Below, one piece after another: positions 29,551-37,680 of a stretch of DNA of 48,524 nucleotides. How positions within the stretch are numbered: the stretch's first letter is position 1; every line of letters begins with the position of its first letter. The notes below the pieces were generated by a model. The model did no database searches and had not been told where the DNA came from. It saw nothing but the letters and a program-made list of their open reading frames with translations. This stretch comes from Phycisphaerae bacterium (GTDB lineage Bacteria > Planctomycetota > Phycisphaerae > Tepidisphaerales > Tepidisphaeraceae). The translations under genes were made by a program, and so were the position numbers. Where the stretch lies: NCBI GenBank assembly GCA_025936175.1, contig JAICTV010000012.1:1-48524 (forward strand), in the 5' to 3' direction.

Positions 29551-32050
29551 TCTGCATCCCAAGCTCGTCCACTTCCCGCTCGTGCTTTTGCTCGTGGGAC
29601 TGCTCTTCGATCTGGGCGGCTTGATCGGCCGATCCGAGCGCAGCCACTGGGCCGCCAAGACGCTCACCATCGCCGGCACGGTGATGCTGCTGATCACCTT
29701 CATCTGCGGCATCTACGCCGAGATCTGGGCCGGCCGCGCGCTCGTCCCGCACCACCAGATCGAGCTGCACGAGCTGGCGGCGAACGTCGCGTCGTGGGGC
29801 TTCGTCATCCTCGCCGCCTGGCGATTGCTGATCACGACCGACGCCTCTTCCGTGGCGCGGGCCTCTGGCCCGAGCGCTCCAGCGGAGCGATGCTCCCACG
29901 AAGATGCGGCTCAAGCCGCGAGTGCTCGGGCCAGACGCGCAGGCCACAGGAGTCGCGCGCTCATCGCCTACGTCTGCATCGGTCTGTCCTGGTACGTCCT
30001 GCTCACCGTCACCGCGCATCTCGGCGGGCAGCTCATCACGGACTACGGCGCTTCGGTCACCGGTGCACGAGGCGCCAGCTCGCCTTCGCTGCACGACCTC
30101 AACACGCTTGCCACGCGGCAGACCGATCTGAACCTCCGCTACTCGGAGATGATGCATCACGTCTTCGGTTACCTGACGCTGGCGCTTTCCGGAGTCCTCC
30201 TCGCCGCCGCCGTCCTTCCGAAACGCGCGGAAAAACTCAAGTGGGTCGGCCCGACGCTGCTCCTGCTCGGCGGGAGCTTTCTCTTCTTCTTCGCCGACCT
30301 CGATCTCTACCGCCTGACGGACCTGCGCCAGCTCCGCGATCGAGAGGTGCAGCTCCACAAGACGATCGCGATCGTGCTGATTGCCGTCGGCGCGGCGGGC
30401 TTACGTGCGGCACGGCGACGAAGTGTCATGCTGCGGGACTCCGAAGCATCCGGCTCCGGTCGCGCAGATCCTTCGCGGATTACCGCTCAGGATGACACCG
30501 CTGACAGGGGGGCGACGATCTCGAAGTGGTCGCATCAACAGGCGAAGCTCGTCGCGATCATGGCCCTCATCGGCGGCGGGATGCTCTTTACGCACGTGCA
30601 CACCGTCGCCCCGTATGCCAACGTCGCCGCGGGAGTCTACATCGCGCACGTGGTGATGGGACTGGTCGCGCTGTCGATCGGCGCCTCGAGCCTGCTCGGC
30701 GAAGCGCTGCCGCGCTGGCGAAGCGCCTTCGCCGTCGTCTTCGCGCTCTGCATGCTCGCCGAGTCGGTCCTGCTCGTCACCTACAACGAAGGCCTGCCCT
30801 GGTACATCGGGTACGGCCGCTACAACCGCTGGGGCGCGACCGCCGGCGGCACCGTCGCGCCGTTCGGCGATTTCCGCGCCGAGCTCACCTTCGACAACGC
30901 CACGCAGCGCCTCGACGTCTACCTCCGCGATCGCTTCAAAGACGATGCGACCGATGTGAAAACTCCGCCGCGCGAAGTCCTGATCTCGCGCGGCTACGAA
31001 CAGATCGCCGTCCCGTTGACCTTGGCGCCGGGGTTGGGTCATTACCGTGGCGTCGCGCCGTTCCTGAAGGACACCCCGGCGTTTTCCGCGCGCATGCGCA
31101 TGCCCGGCCACGGCACCGGCTACTTCGATCCGTGGGTTACGCCGATCATCGCGGCAGTCCCGCCCAACGAACTCGCGCGCTTCGTCTGTCCGATGCACGA
31201 GGGCGTTCGTGCCGCGGAGCAGGGCCTGTGTCCGCTCTGCAAAATGCCGCTGGCGCCGATCGACGCTTCGCCGCGCACCACGCTGCACGATTCGGCGTAC
31301 ACGATGGATTTCTCAGCGCCGCCGGCGGGCGCGACGCGATCGGTGACCCTGAGGCTCACGCCGACGAAGGACGGGCAAATCGTCCGTGACCTGGCGCGCG
31401 TACACGAGTACCTGATGCACCTGATCGTCGTGTCCGACGACCTGAGCTTCTTCGATCACGTTCACCCGCAGCCGCAGGCGGACGGCTCCTTCGCGTTGCC
31501 GTACACGCTGCCGCGGGACGGAAAGTACCTGCTCTTCGCCGACGTGACCCCCGCCGGCGCCCGCAGCCAGGTGTTTCGGATTCCGATCGAGATCGGAAGC
31601 GTCGACCGGCGGGCGACGTCGATCGCGCTGACGAAGACGGCTGCATCCGCGACGCCGCTGGCGGCGGATCCCGCGTCGACCGTCGAGCTCCTGCCGACCC
31701 CCCGCGCCCTCGTCGCCGGCACGCACGCGCAGCTTCTCTTCCGCCTGTCGCGCAGCGCCCGGCCCGTCACCGACCTCTCCCTCTACATCGGCGCGATGGG
31801 CCACTGCGTGATCATCAGCCAGGACACGCAGACCTATCTCCACTGCCATCCGGAGCAGCTCCTCCCACCCGCGCCCGACGACCGCGGCGGCCCGGACGTC
31901 GCCTTCCACACCACGTTCCCGAGGGCGGGCCGCTACAAGGTCTGGGGCCAGTTCAAGCGCAGCGACCAGATCCTCGTCGCCGACTTCGTCATCGACGTCG
32001 CCGAGCCGCTCCTCCCGGCGAAGCTGATGAACTTCTTCATCGACGACTGA
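29525..32050 (+). CDS. DUF2231-type membrane protein fused to heavy-metal-binding domain, with two repeat-element insertions
   Basis: An 841-residue protein overlapping hpnN by 26 bp. The N-terminal half is a DUF2231-type membrane region (LHPKLVHFPLVLLLVGLLFD at residues 10-29, then several more TM helices, including WSHQQAKLVAIMAL... after residue 325). A cytochrome- or metal-like His pattern is present (HPKLVHFP, HHQIELHEL, MMHHVFGY). A heavy-metal-binding motif lies near residues 553-580 (FVCPMHEG ... GLCPLCKMPL). A beta-rich, His-containing C-terminal region follows (FDHVHPQP, MGHCVII, YLHCHPEQL) and is likely outside the membrane. Residues 110-141 and 300-325 come from inverted-repeat elements in frame. 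Possible roles are copper/metal handling or redox at the membrane; the tie to hopanoid export is inferred from overlap only. Confidence 0.88.
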   Translation: MELWQLLGDLHPKLVHFPLVLLLVGLLFDLGGLIGRSERSHWAAKTLTIAGTVMLLITFICGIYAEIWAGRALVPHHQIELHELAANVASWGFVILAAWRLLITTDASSVARASGPSAPAERCSHEDAAQAASARARRAGHRSRALIAYVCIGLSWYVLLTVTAHLGGQLITDYGASVTGARGASSPSLHDLNTLATRQTDLNLRYSEMMHHVFGYLTLALSGVLLAAAVLPKRAEKLKWVGPTLLLLGGSFLFFFADLDLYRLTDLRQLRDREVQLHKTIAIVLIAVGAAGLRAARRRSVMLRDSEASGSGRADPSRITAQDDTADRGATISKWSHQQAKLVAIMALIGGGMLFTHVHTVAPYANVAAGVYIAHVVMGLVALSIGASSLLGEALPRWRSAFAVVFALCMLAESVLLVTYNEGLPWYIGYGRYNRWGATAGGTVAPFGDFRAELTFDNATQRLDVYLRDRFKDDATDVKTPPREVLISRGYEQIAVPLTLAPGLGHYRGVAPFLKDTPAFSARMRMPGHGTGYFDPWVTPIIAAVPPNELARFVCPMHEGVRAAEQGLCPLCKMPLAPIDASPRTTLHDSAYTMDFSAPPAGATRSVTLRLTPTKDGQIVRDLARVHEYLMHLIVVSDDLSFFDHVHPQPQADGSFALPYTLPRDGKYLLFADVTPAGARSQVFRIPIEIGSVDRRATSIALTKTAASATPLAADPASTVELLPTPRALVAGTHAQLLFRLSRSARPVTDLSLYIGAMGHCVIISQDTQTYLHCHPEQLLPPAPDDRGGPDVAFHTTFPRAGRYKVWGQFKRSDQILVADFVIDVAEPLLPAKLMNFFIDD
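29852..29946. repeat. Family-B palindromic element inside a coding gene
   Basis: The left arm begins gtggcgcgggcctctggccc and the right arm is its imperfect inverse ending gcgcaggccac. An inner hairpin (gcggctcaagccgc) lies toward the right side. The 95-bp element lies between predicted TM helices of the DUF2231-type protein and encodes a Ser/Ala/Arg-rich stretch. Confidence 0.75.
30423..30497. repeat. Family-A palindromic element inside a coding gene
   Basis: Starts tgtcatgctgcgggactccg and ends gcggattaccgctcaggatg + aca. It is exactly 75 bp (25 codons), so the reading frame is kept. It lies in a loop of the DUF2231-type protein and encodes residues about 300-325 (VMLRDSEASGSG...). The arms have diverged more than in the intergenic copies. 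Confidence 0.78.
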
Positions 32051-32237
32051 CCCGCGCCGGCCCGCCCGTACGTTGCTCGCCCACCCGCGCGTTGCTCGCC
32101 CGCCCGCGCCAATTTGTCGCCAATTGCACGTTCGTGATCACATTCGTGCAATCGCGCGGGATCTACGGACGCACACGCTCTTTGACAACCGAATATCGCC
32201 ACGCTTTCGCCGCGCGCCCGCCCGCGCACGAAGTCCG

Positions 32238-32277
32238 TGCAACGCCATGCAACGCCATGCAACGTGGTGCAACGAAA
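32238..32277. repeat. Four tandem 10-bp units (tgcaacgnnn)
   Basis: tgcaacgcca, tgcaacgcca, tgcaacgtgg, tgcaacgaaa. The first two copies are identical and the last three bases vary. The 10-bp period matches one helical turn. Confidence 0.8.
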
Positions 32278-32376
32278 CATGCGATTGCGCAATACGAACC
32301 CACCGGCGCAGGGCGGCGCACGCATTTGCCTTTGCTGCCTCTCCCGTGCAGCAAGGTTTCTCATTTGCGCGGCGAT

Positions 32377-32451
32377 TGTCATCCCGAGGTACTCCGAGGG
32401 ATCTCGGACACCAGTGACGATCGAGATCCCTCGGAGTACCTCGGGATGACA
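32377..32451. repeat. Family-A palindromic element, perfect 30-bp arms
   Basis: Arms 32377-32406 (tgtcatcccgaggtactccg + agggatctcg) and 32422-32451 are perfect inverse complements over 30 bp, with a 15-bp centre. This is the best-preserved family-A copy in the window. Confidence 0.95.
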
Positions 32452-32689
32452 GGTCCTGATGCTTCGCGCAGGGCGTTAACCGATCGCACCCTGATGGCAC
32501 CGGCGCGCAATGTTGCCGGAGTACCGGGGAGAGGGAAGCGGAAAAACGAACCCAATCGAAGCCAACGCAAAACCGCGTTGGCGGGGTCAAAAATGCTGAA
32601 AGGAGGTGATTTGGACCCCACGCGGATTACAAAACGAAGCCAACGGCGCACGGCGGCGCGCGCATCCTGAGGAGAGCCGCCCTCGCGGT

Positions 32690-33661
32690 TCAGAACTGTC
32701 CGCGGATGACCAGCCCGACGTACGGCACATCCTGCAGCTCCGCCCGCGTGCTCAGGTCGCGCACGTCGAAGCCGTCGTAAAAATGCTGCTCGAACGCGTA
32801 GCCGACCGCCAGCGCCATGTCGAAGTACGCCCCCTTGAGCACGAAGTCCGGCTCGACGAAGCGGATGCCCGCCTCGGCGCGCGACATCTGATAGAACAGC
32901 CGCTGCGTCTGCGGCCGCTCATCCTGGCGGAAGGCGTTGAAGAAATTCGAGAAGCCGCTGTAGACGTGCCAGTGCTTGCTGATCGCGTAGTCGAGCGTGA
33001 CGTCCGCCGTGTACGGCACCTCGTAGCCCGCCTCGAGCTGCAGGTGTTCGAGGATCGTCCAATTGGCTTCGCTGCGCGGATAGCCGAAGGCGACGCGGCA
33101 GGTGTCGGTGTGATGGATGTACTGGAAGCCGGGCAGCGGCACGTCGGGGAGGAACGCGCCGGCGCCGTTCCAGTCGATGCTCACCACCAGGTCGTCGCTG
33201 TCGTTCAGTTTCTTCTCCGCGATCAGGTGGGCGATGCCGAAGACGCCCTCGGAGTCGGCGAAGGGATTGTTGCCGCTGAAGCCGGCGCCCAGGACGGCGG
33301 AAAGCTTGAAGTCGTCGCCGATCATCCCCAGCGGAATGCCCGCCGCCATGCTGATCTCGTCGAGGTGGTCCGGCAGCAGCGGCGAATCGGTGTCGAAGTT
33401 CATCGTCACCCAGCGGTAGCCCAGGTGCAGGGAGTCTTGTGAATTCGGATCGAGTCGGAATCGCCCGGTCGAGTCCCAGAAGAAGACCTGGGCCGTGTTG
33501 TTCGAGCCCTGCACGTCCGACTGCGCCTGATAGAACGGCCTGTCGAGCGTCAGGCCCCACGCCTTGTCGGCGAAGCCGCCGAGCATCAGGCGGCTGTCGG
33601 TCTGGGCGAAGCAGAGAGGTGCACAGAACGAGATGAGCAGGGCGAAGGCGAATGGTCGCAA
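32690..33661 (-). CDS. Outer-membrane beta-barrel protein, unknown function
   Basis: A 323-residue protein. The start is taken as the TTG at 33661 because AAAGGAG (33668-33674) lies 6 bp upstream and a signal peptide follows directly (LRPFAFALLISFCAPLCFAQ). Longer in-frame starts would translate the family-A element at 33716-33790 and are rejected. The mature part is rich in alternating aromatic/polar strands with Gly turns (FKLSAVLGAGFSG, WHVYSGFSNFFNAF) and ends in Phe (VGLVIRGQF), the usual beta-signal of barrels inserted by BamA. It lies downstream of hpnE on the same strand, 162 bp away. An outer-membrane role connected to hopanoids is possible but not shown. Confidence 0.8.
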   Translation of the reverse strand: MRPFAFALLISFCAPLCFAQTDSRLMLGGFADKAWGLTLDRPFYQAQSDVQGSNNTAQVFFWDSTGRFRLDPNSQDSLHLGYRWVTMNFDTDSPLLPDHLDEISMAAGIPLGMIGDDFKLSAVLGAGFSGNNPFADSEGVFGIAHLIAEKKLNDSDDLVVSIDWNGAGAFLPDVPLPGFQYIHHTDTCRVAFGYPRSEANWTILEHLQLEAGYEVPYTADVTLDYAISKHWHVYSGFSNFFNAFRQDERPQTQRLFYQMSRAEAGIRFVEPDFVLKGAYFDMALAVGYAFEQHFYDGFDVRDLSTRAELQDVPYVGLVIRGQF

Positions 33662-33715
33662 GCGAGGCTCCTTTGCGTCAGCGTCAGGGCAAGTGGCGCG
33701 GTTTACGTAGCAACC

Positions 33716-33790
33716 TGTCATCCCGAGATGTTCGGAGGGATCGCGGACGCCAGTGGTCACCGAGATCCCTGGGAATACCTCGGGATGACA
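33716..33790. repeat. Family-A palindromic element
   Basis: Starts tgtcatcccgagatgttcgg and ends gaatacctcgggatgaca. The arms are imperfect. It lies between hpnE and the outer-membrane protein gene, both read leftward, so it may affect how much of the transcript reaches the downstream gene. Confidence 0.88.
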
Positions 33791-33823
33791 GCACTCGCGC
33801 CCGCTACGCAACCGAGGGCTCGA

Positions 33824-35203
33824 CTAATCGTCAAGGCCGAGCATTCGGCCGGGCCATTGAACCGGCAAATCGTCGATGAGGAAAGTTTTGTCCGCGCCCG
33901 TGCCCGCGCCGGCGATCGCGCCGGCGGCGAGGTAGCCGCTGCGAACCGCGCCTTCCATCGTTGCCGGCCAGCCGGTCTGCGTGTAGTCGCCGGCGAGGTA
34001 CAGGTTTGAAACGCCTGACGGCGGGGGGGATTGATGAGGACGAGCACGATCGACACCGGGGCGCGGCGAGAACGTCGCGCGCTTCTCGATCACGATCAGA
34101 CCGCGCTCGAGCTTCGCATCGCGCGCCGCCGGAAGTGTCTGGCGGACCTGCCGCTCGAACAGCGCGAGCATCTGGTCCTTTGGTCGATCGACCCAATCGC
34201 GCGCGGCGCTGATCACGCCGTGAAGCGACGTGCCGCTCTCGTCCTTGCGGAAGACCCACTGCAGCGGCCCGTCGATCAGCGCGGCGTGCGGTTCGATCAT
34301 CACCGGGCGGTCGAACCAGAGATGTACGCCGAGGATCGGGACGCTCTCGATCTTGTCGAGATTCGCGAAGCGATCGTCGCGCGCGAGCAAATCATCGGGG
34401 ATGAATTTGCGGACGGCGTGGTGATTGGTCGCCAGAACGACCGCGTCGGCGGCAAGCGTTTCGCCGGTGGCGAGCCGCACGCCGGTGACGCGATCGCGAT
34501 CGAACTTCAGCGACGCGACGCGCGTCGAGAGTCGGACGTCGCGACACGGAATGCGGCGATACAGCTCCGCGAGCGTGCAGTTCGGCGTGCCGATCACGTA
34601 GCCGGCGGAATTGGAGAGGAGGGAATCTTGAAAGACTTGGATCGCATACTCGGCGGACGCCGCGCGCGTCTCTTCGTTGAGTGCGCCGATCAGGATCGTG
34701 TCGTAGAGTTTTCGCACCAGCGGTGGCGACTGCTGCTGCTCGTCGAGCCACTGGCCGAACGGAACGCCGGTCAGGCGCTTTCGCCCCCGCCGGCCGAGCG
34801 AAATCATTTCCAGCATCGCGCGCGACAACTCGACGCGCTCGCTCCAGGTCAGCGCATCGAACTTGAGCAGCGCCGGTCCGAGATGCAGTGGGGCGGGCAA
34901 GCCCAAGACGCCGAAGAGATCGAATCGGCGGCCGGTCGAATCGCGGAAGTGAATCGCGCGATCGAAGCGGATGCGGTCGAGCGAGCCGACGCGCCGGTAG
35001 AAGTCGATCAGGTTCGTGCAGCAGCCCAGCAGCACGTGCTGGCAGTTGTCCAGCTCTTCGCCGGTTTGCGGATCTTCAAAGGAACCGGCGCGACCGCCGA
35101 GGGTTCTTCGCGCTTCGAGAAGGGTGACGTCAAGGCCGGCGGATTCGAGCGCGACGGCCGCCGCCATCCCGGCCAGCCCGCCGCCGATCACGATCGTCTT
35201 CAT
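33824..35203 (-). CDS. hpnE: HpnE, hydroxysqualene dehydroxylase (FAD-dependent)
   Basis: A 459-residue flavoprotein that reduces hydroxysqualene to squalene, the last step of the HpnCDE route. The ADP-binding motif is at the very N-terminus (VIGGGLAGMAAAVALESAGL), followed by LEARRTLGGRAGSF. A C-terminal FAD-binding stretch reads NLYLAGDYTQTGWPATMEGA. The start at 35203 overlaps the hpnD stop as ATGA, so the longer upstream frame is rejected. The related phytoene desaturase family would look similar, but the hpnC-hpnD-hpnE order settles the call. Confidence 0.95.
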   Translation of the reverse strand: MKTIVIGGGLAGMAAAVALESAGLDVTLLEARRTLGGRAGSFEDPQTGEELDNCQHVLLGCCTNLIDFYRRVGSLDRIRFDRAIHFRDSTGRRFDLFGVLGLPAPLHLGPALLKFDALTWSERVELSRAMLEMISLGRRGRKRLTGVPFGQWLDEQQQSPPLVRKLYDTILIGALNEETRAASAEYAIQVFQDSLLSNSAGYVIGTPNCTLAELYRRIPCRDVRLSTRVASLKFDRDRVTGVRLATGETLAADAVVLATNHHAVRKFIPDDLLARDDRFANLDKIESVPILGVHLWFDRPVMIEPHAALIDGPLQWVFRKDESGTSLHGVISAARDWVDRPKDQMLALFERQVRQTLPAARDAKLERGLIVIEKRATFSPRPGVDRARPHQSPPPSGVSNLYLAGDYTQTGWPATMEGAVRSGYLAAGAIAGAGTGADKTFLIDDLPVQWPGRMLGLDD

Positions 35204-36153
35204 GACACCGCGGCCGCCGCGGTTTCGCTGCCTTCGACGGCGGCGGCGCGGCTCGCGCGACACGCGTGCCAGCCGATCCGCAGCTTCGCCCACACCGACA
35301 GCGAAACCCGCCGGTGCAGCACCAGCTCCGGCGCGGACGCCACCTTGTGGAGGAGCCGATGATAAATCTCCGTCATCGCCGTCAACGTCGGCCTGCTGTC
35401 GGCGGCGACGCGCGCTTCGAGCCCGCTCGACTTGGCATAGAACGCCTCGGCGCGCTCGATCTGGAATCGCATCAGGCGGTTAAACGCGTCTCCGCCGCGA
35501 CCGTAGCGGAGGTCGTCCGGATCGACGCCCATCGCCTTGAGATCCTCCTGCGGCAGATAGACGCGTCCGCGCTGCGCGTCCTCGCGCAGGTCGCGAAGGA
35601 TGTTCGTGAGCTGCAATGCCACGCCGCGCGCGACGGCGAGTTTTTCCGTCTCTTCCCCGCCCTCGAAGCCCCAGATGTGAATGCTCGCCAGCCCGACCAC
35701 GCCGGCGACTTGATAGCAGTATTCGTGGAGCTGCCCGAAGGTCTCAAAAGCCGCCGGCGTGAGGTCGCGCTGCTGACCGGCGATGACCGCGTCGAAAAGG
35801 TGCGCCGGCAGCTTGTGCCCCCGGGCCATCTCGGAGAACGCCGGCCAGATGTCGCCCGTGACATCATCGGCGGCGTGATCTTCGCCGCCGACCGCTTCGT
35901 GGGTGAGCTTGCGCCAGTCTTCCAGTTCGAGCGTGCGCTGCGCGACCGATCGTCCGTCCTCGCGGTCGGCGATGTCGTCCACCAGCCGCATGTACGCGTA
36001 AAGCGCGAACATCGCCGAGCGCTTGGGCTCGGGAAGGAGGCGCAGCCCGTAATAAAAATTCTTCGCCGCCGATCGCGTGATCTGCCGGCAGAAGCGCTGC
36101 GAGTCGATGAGACGCTGCTGATCGACGGAGGACGAGGCGGCGATGAGGGTCAC
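35200..36153 (-). CDS. hpnD: HpnD, presqualene diphosphate synthase
   Basis: A 317-residue member of the squalene/phytoene synthase family. It condenses two farnesyl diphosphates to presqualene diphosphate. The first Asp-rich motif is DDIAD (residues 59-63), and the second is DLRED (188-192) followed by AQRGRVYLP. The start is a GTG overlapping the hpnC stop by 4 bp (GTGA), so translation is coupled. The protein has a normal family length, with an Ala-rich tail after residue 300. Confidence 0.95.
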   Translation of the reverse strand: MTLIAASSSVDQQRLIDSQRFCRQITRSAAKNFYYGLRLLPEPKRSAMFALYAYMRLVDDIADREDGRSVAQRTLELEDWRKLTHEAVGGEDHAADDVTGDIWPAFSEMARGHKLPAHLFDAVIAGQQRDLTPAAFETFGQLHEYCYQVAGVVGLASIHIWGFEGGEETEKLAVARGVALQLTNILRDLREDAQRGRVYLPQEDLKAMGVDPDDLRYGRGGDAFNRLMRFQIERAEAFYAKSSGLEARVAADSRPTLTAMTEIYHRLLHKVASAPELVLHRRVSLSVWAKLRIGWHACRASRAAAVEGSETAAAAVS

Positions 36154-37217
36154 AGTGCCGTCCTCCGCGCGCCCGCGAGTTTTCCGAGCAATCCGTTCGC
36201 CGCCGCCCGCGCCGCCAGCTTGCCCTTCTGGATCGAAGACAACGTCGGCCGGCGGGAAAGGGTGTCAAAGTCCTGGCGGCGAATCGCCTCCAGCACCGCG
36301 CGCCCGCCCATCCCGAAGAGCGCGATGTGCCGCCGCACGGTCGGGTCGAGCATCGGCAGAAGCTTGTCGCCCTCGTCGAACATCTTTTCGGTGCGATCGA
36401 CTTCGAACTTGATCAGCGCGCGGTAGTTGTCGTCGAGCCGCGAATCTCGCAGTTGTTGTTCGGTGACGCCGAAGCGAGCCATCGAATCCTTCGGCAGGTA
36501 GATGCGATCGAGATCAGCCAGGTCCCGGCGGACGTCCTGCCAGAAGTTCGCCAGTTGCAATGCGGTGCAGGTTTGATCGGAGCAGTGCTGCCGCTGTGTG
36601 TCGCGATAGCCGCAGACATAGAGCACGAGCCGGCCGACGGGGTTGGCGCTGCGGGTGCAGTAGTCGCAGAGCTGCTCGAAGGTGTCGTAGCGCTTGATGC
36701 GCTGGTCCTGCTCGAAGGCGGCGATGAGGTCGAGGAACGGATCGATGGGGATCTGGTGCTTGTCGATCGTCTGCTTCAGCGCGACGAAGACGGCGGCGGA
36801 GGCGGAGCCGGCGTAGCAGTCGCGCAGCTCCGCGCGGAAACGATCGAGCGCCTGGAGCGCTTCGTCGCCGCCGGGGATCTCATCGCCCAGGTCATCGGCG
36901 ATCCGGCAGAAGGCGTAGATGTTGCAGAAATCCTGCCGCAGCTCGGCGGGGAGAAGGAGGGAGACGACGGAGAAATTCTCGTAGTGCGACTCGGCGAGCT
37001 CCCGGGTGAATTGCAGGGCGTCGGCGGCCGAGGGCGCGGGCGTGAAGGCGAAACGCGCCGCCGCGGACGCACCCGAAGCGCCCGACGCGCCGCCGGCCGA
37101 TTCTGCCGATTCGAGGTTGTGCGGGAGCTCGCTCGAAGCCACGTCAAAGTTCACGCTGGCGAGCTCGGAGATCGGAGAGGACTCCTTCCCCGGGTGGCGC
37201 GCACGCGCGTCGGGCAC
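36150..37217 (-). CDS. hpnC: HpnC, hydroxysqualene synthase
   Basis: A squalene/phytoene synthase paralogue that turns presqualene diphosphate into hydroxysqualene. Asp motifs are ADDLGDE (about residues 107-113) and DVRRDLADLDRIYLP (228-242). The first 60 residues are low-complexity (GGASGASGASAAA) and not conserved-looking. The GTG at 37217 would lie almost on top of the predicted -10 element (37219-37224). If that promoter is real, the true start is lower, for example the GTG at 37154. First gene of the leftward hpnC-hpnD-hpnE operon. Confidence 0.93.
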   Translation of the reverse strand: MPDARARHPGKESSPISELASVNFDVASSELPHNLESAESAGGASGASGASAAARFAFTPAPSAADALQFTRELAESHYENFSVVSLLLPAELRQDFCNIYAFCRIADDLGDEIPGGDEALQALDRFRAELRDCYAGSASAAVFVALKQTIDKHQIPIDPFLDLIAAFEQDQRIKRYDTFEQLCDYCTRSANPVGRLVLYVCGYRDTQRQHCSDQTCTALQLANFWQDVRRDLADLDRIYLPKDSMARFGVTEQQLRDSRLDDNYRALIKFEVDRTEKMFDEGDKLLPMLDPTVRRHIALFGMGGRAVLEAIRRQDFDTLSRRPTLSSIQKGKLAARAAANGLLGKLAGARRTAL

Positions 37218-37218
37218 A

Positions 37219-37246
37219 GTTATAGTAAAGTCCGCTGCGGCCGCAA
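37219..37246 (-). promoter_or_regulatory. Candidate promoter of the hpnCDE operon
   Basis: On the minus strand, TTGCGG (37246-37241) and TATAAC (37224-37219) are separated by 16 bp, a fair match to a housekeeping sigma-factor promoter. It lies directly upstream of hpnC in an otherwise GC-rich stretch. It predicts transcription starting near 37212. Confidence 0.4.
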
Positions 37247-37302
37247 CTTTTGCGGCATCAGGCGCAATTGCCGCTGGCGCGATCGGCCTCGTCAGATTCT
37301 CA

Positions 37303-37527
37303 TCAGAATCCCGCCGCCGGCGGAAGGGGGTAGTCGTCGGGATAGTGCGGATGTCCTGCTTCCGCCGGCAGGGGCGCAGCCGGCGCGCTTTTGCCCAGCG
37401 CGTAGCGCATCGCCCACTCGTGGGCCTCTTCGTCGCTCATGGCGCCGAAGAGGGTCAGCTCCTGCAGGCGGCGCGCGTAGAGCTCACGTCCGATCATGTC
37501 CAGCTCCGAGAGGTCGGCCTTGGGCAT
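37303..37527 (-). CDS. Small hypothetical protein
   Basis: A 74-residue soluble protein (MPKADLSELDMIGRELYARR...). The N-terminal 45 residues look like two amphipathic helices (ELDMIGRELYARRLQELTLF, then SDEEAHEWAMRYALG). The tail is Pro/His/Tyr-rich. The start at 37527 is chosen because the upstream part of the frame does not look like protein. No ribosome-binding site is evident. It is upstream of hpnC on the same strand, about 85 bp away, and divergent from the PilZ-like gene. No family recognised. Confidence 0.55.
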   Translation of the reverse strand: MPKADLSELDMIGRELYARRLQELTLFGAMSDEEAHEWAMRYALGKSAPAAPLPAEAGHPHYPDDYPLPPAAGF

Positions 37528-37680
37528 AGTCGGGAGATTGTGGGACGTAAAGCGGTGATTGTCACCGCGGAAAATCGGCAAATTCGTCGGACTCAGCCGC
37601 GTGTCCGATAGCGCACGCACAGGACAAAGCCTTAACCCGCGGCGTCAGACGACCGATCTGCCCTTTAGAGGAATCACACG

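Larger units (their letters stand above)
32051..32689. other. 639-bp intergenic region packed with repeats, no gene seen
   Basis: Contains a 7-bp inverted repeat (attgcac 32123-32129 / gtgcaat 32146-32152) around a gatcac centre, four 10-bp tandem units (32238-32277) and a family-A element (32377-32451). At 32597-32608 is a full-length anti-Shine-Dalgarno match (aaaggaggtgat) with no ATG or GTG gene after it. Reading frames here have low-complexity Arg/Pro/Ala translations and no protein-family character. The region separates the end of the hpnN operon from the end of the leftward outer-membrane gene. Confidence 0.6.

Noticed and set aside
33662-33811. Upstream extension of the outer-membrane protein
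   Set aside because: It would translate the family-A element (33716-33790) as a 50-residue leader. The TTG at 33661 has AAAGGAG and a signal peptide right after it.
35204-35293. Upstream extension of hpnE
   Set aside because: It would lie inside hpnD and adds an Arg-rich non-conserved leader; the ATGA overlap at 35203 is the normal coupled start.
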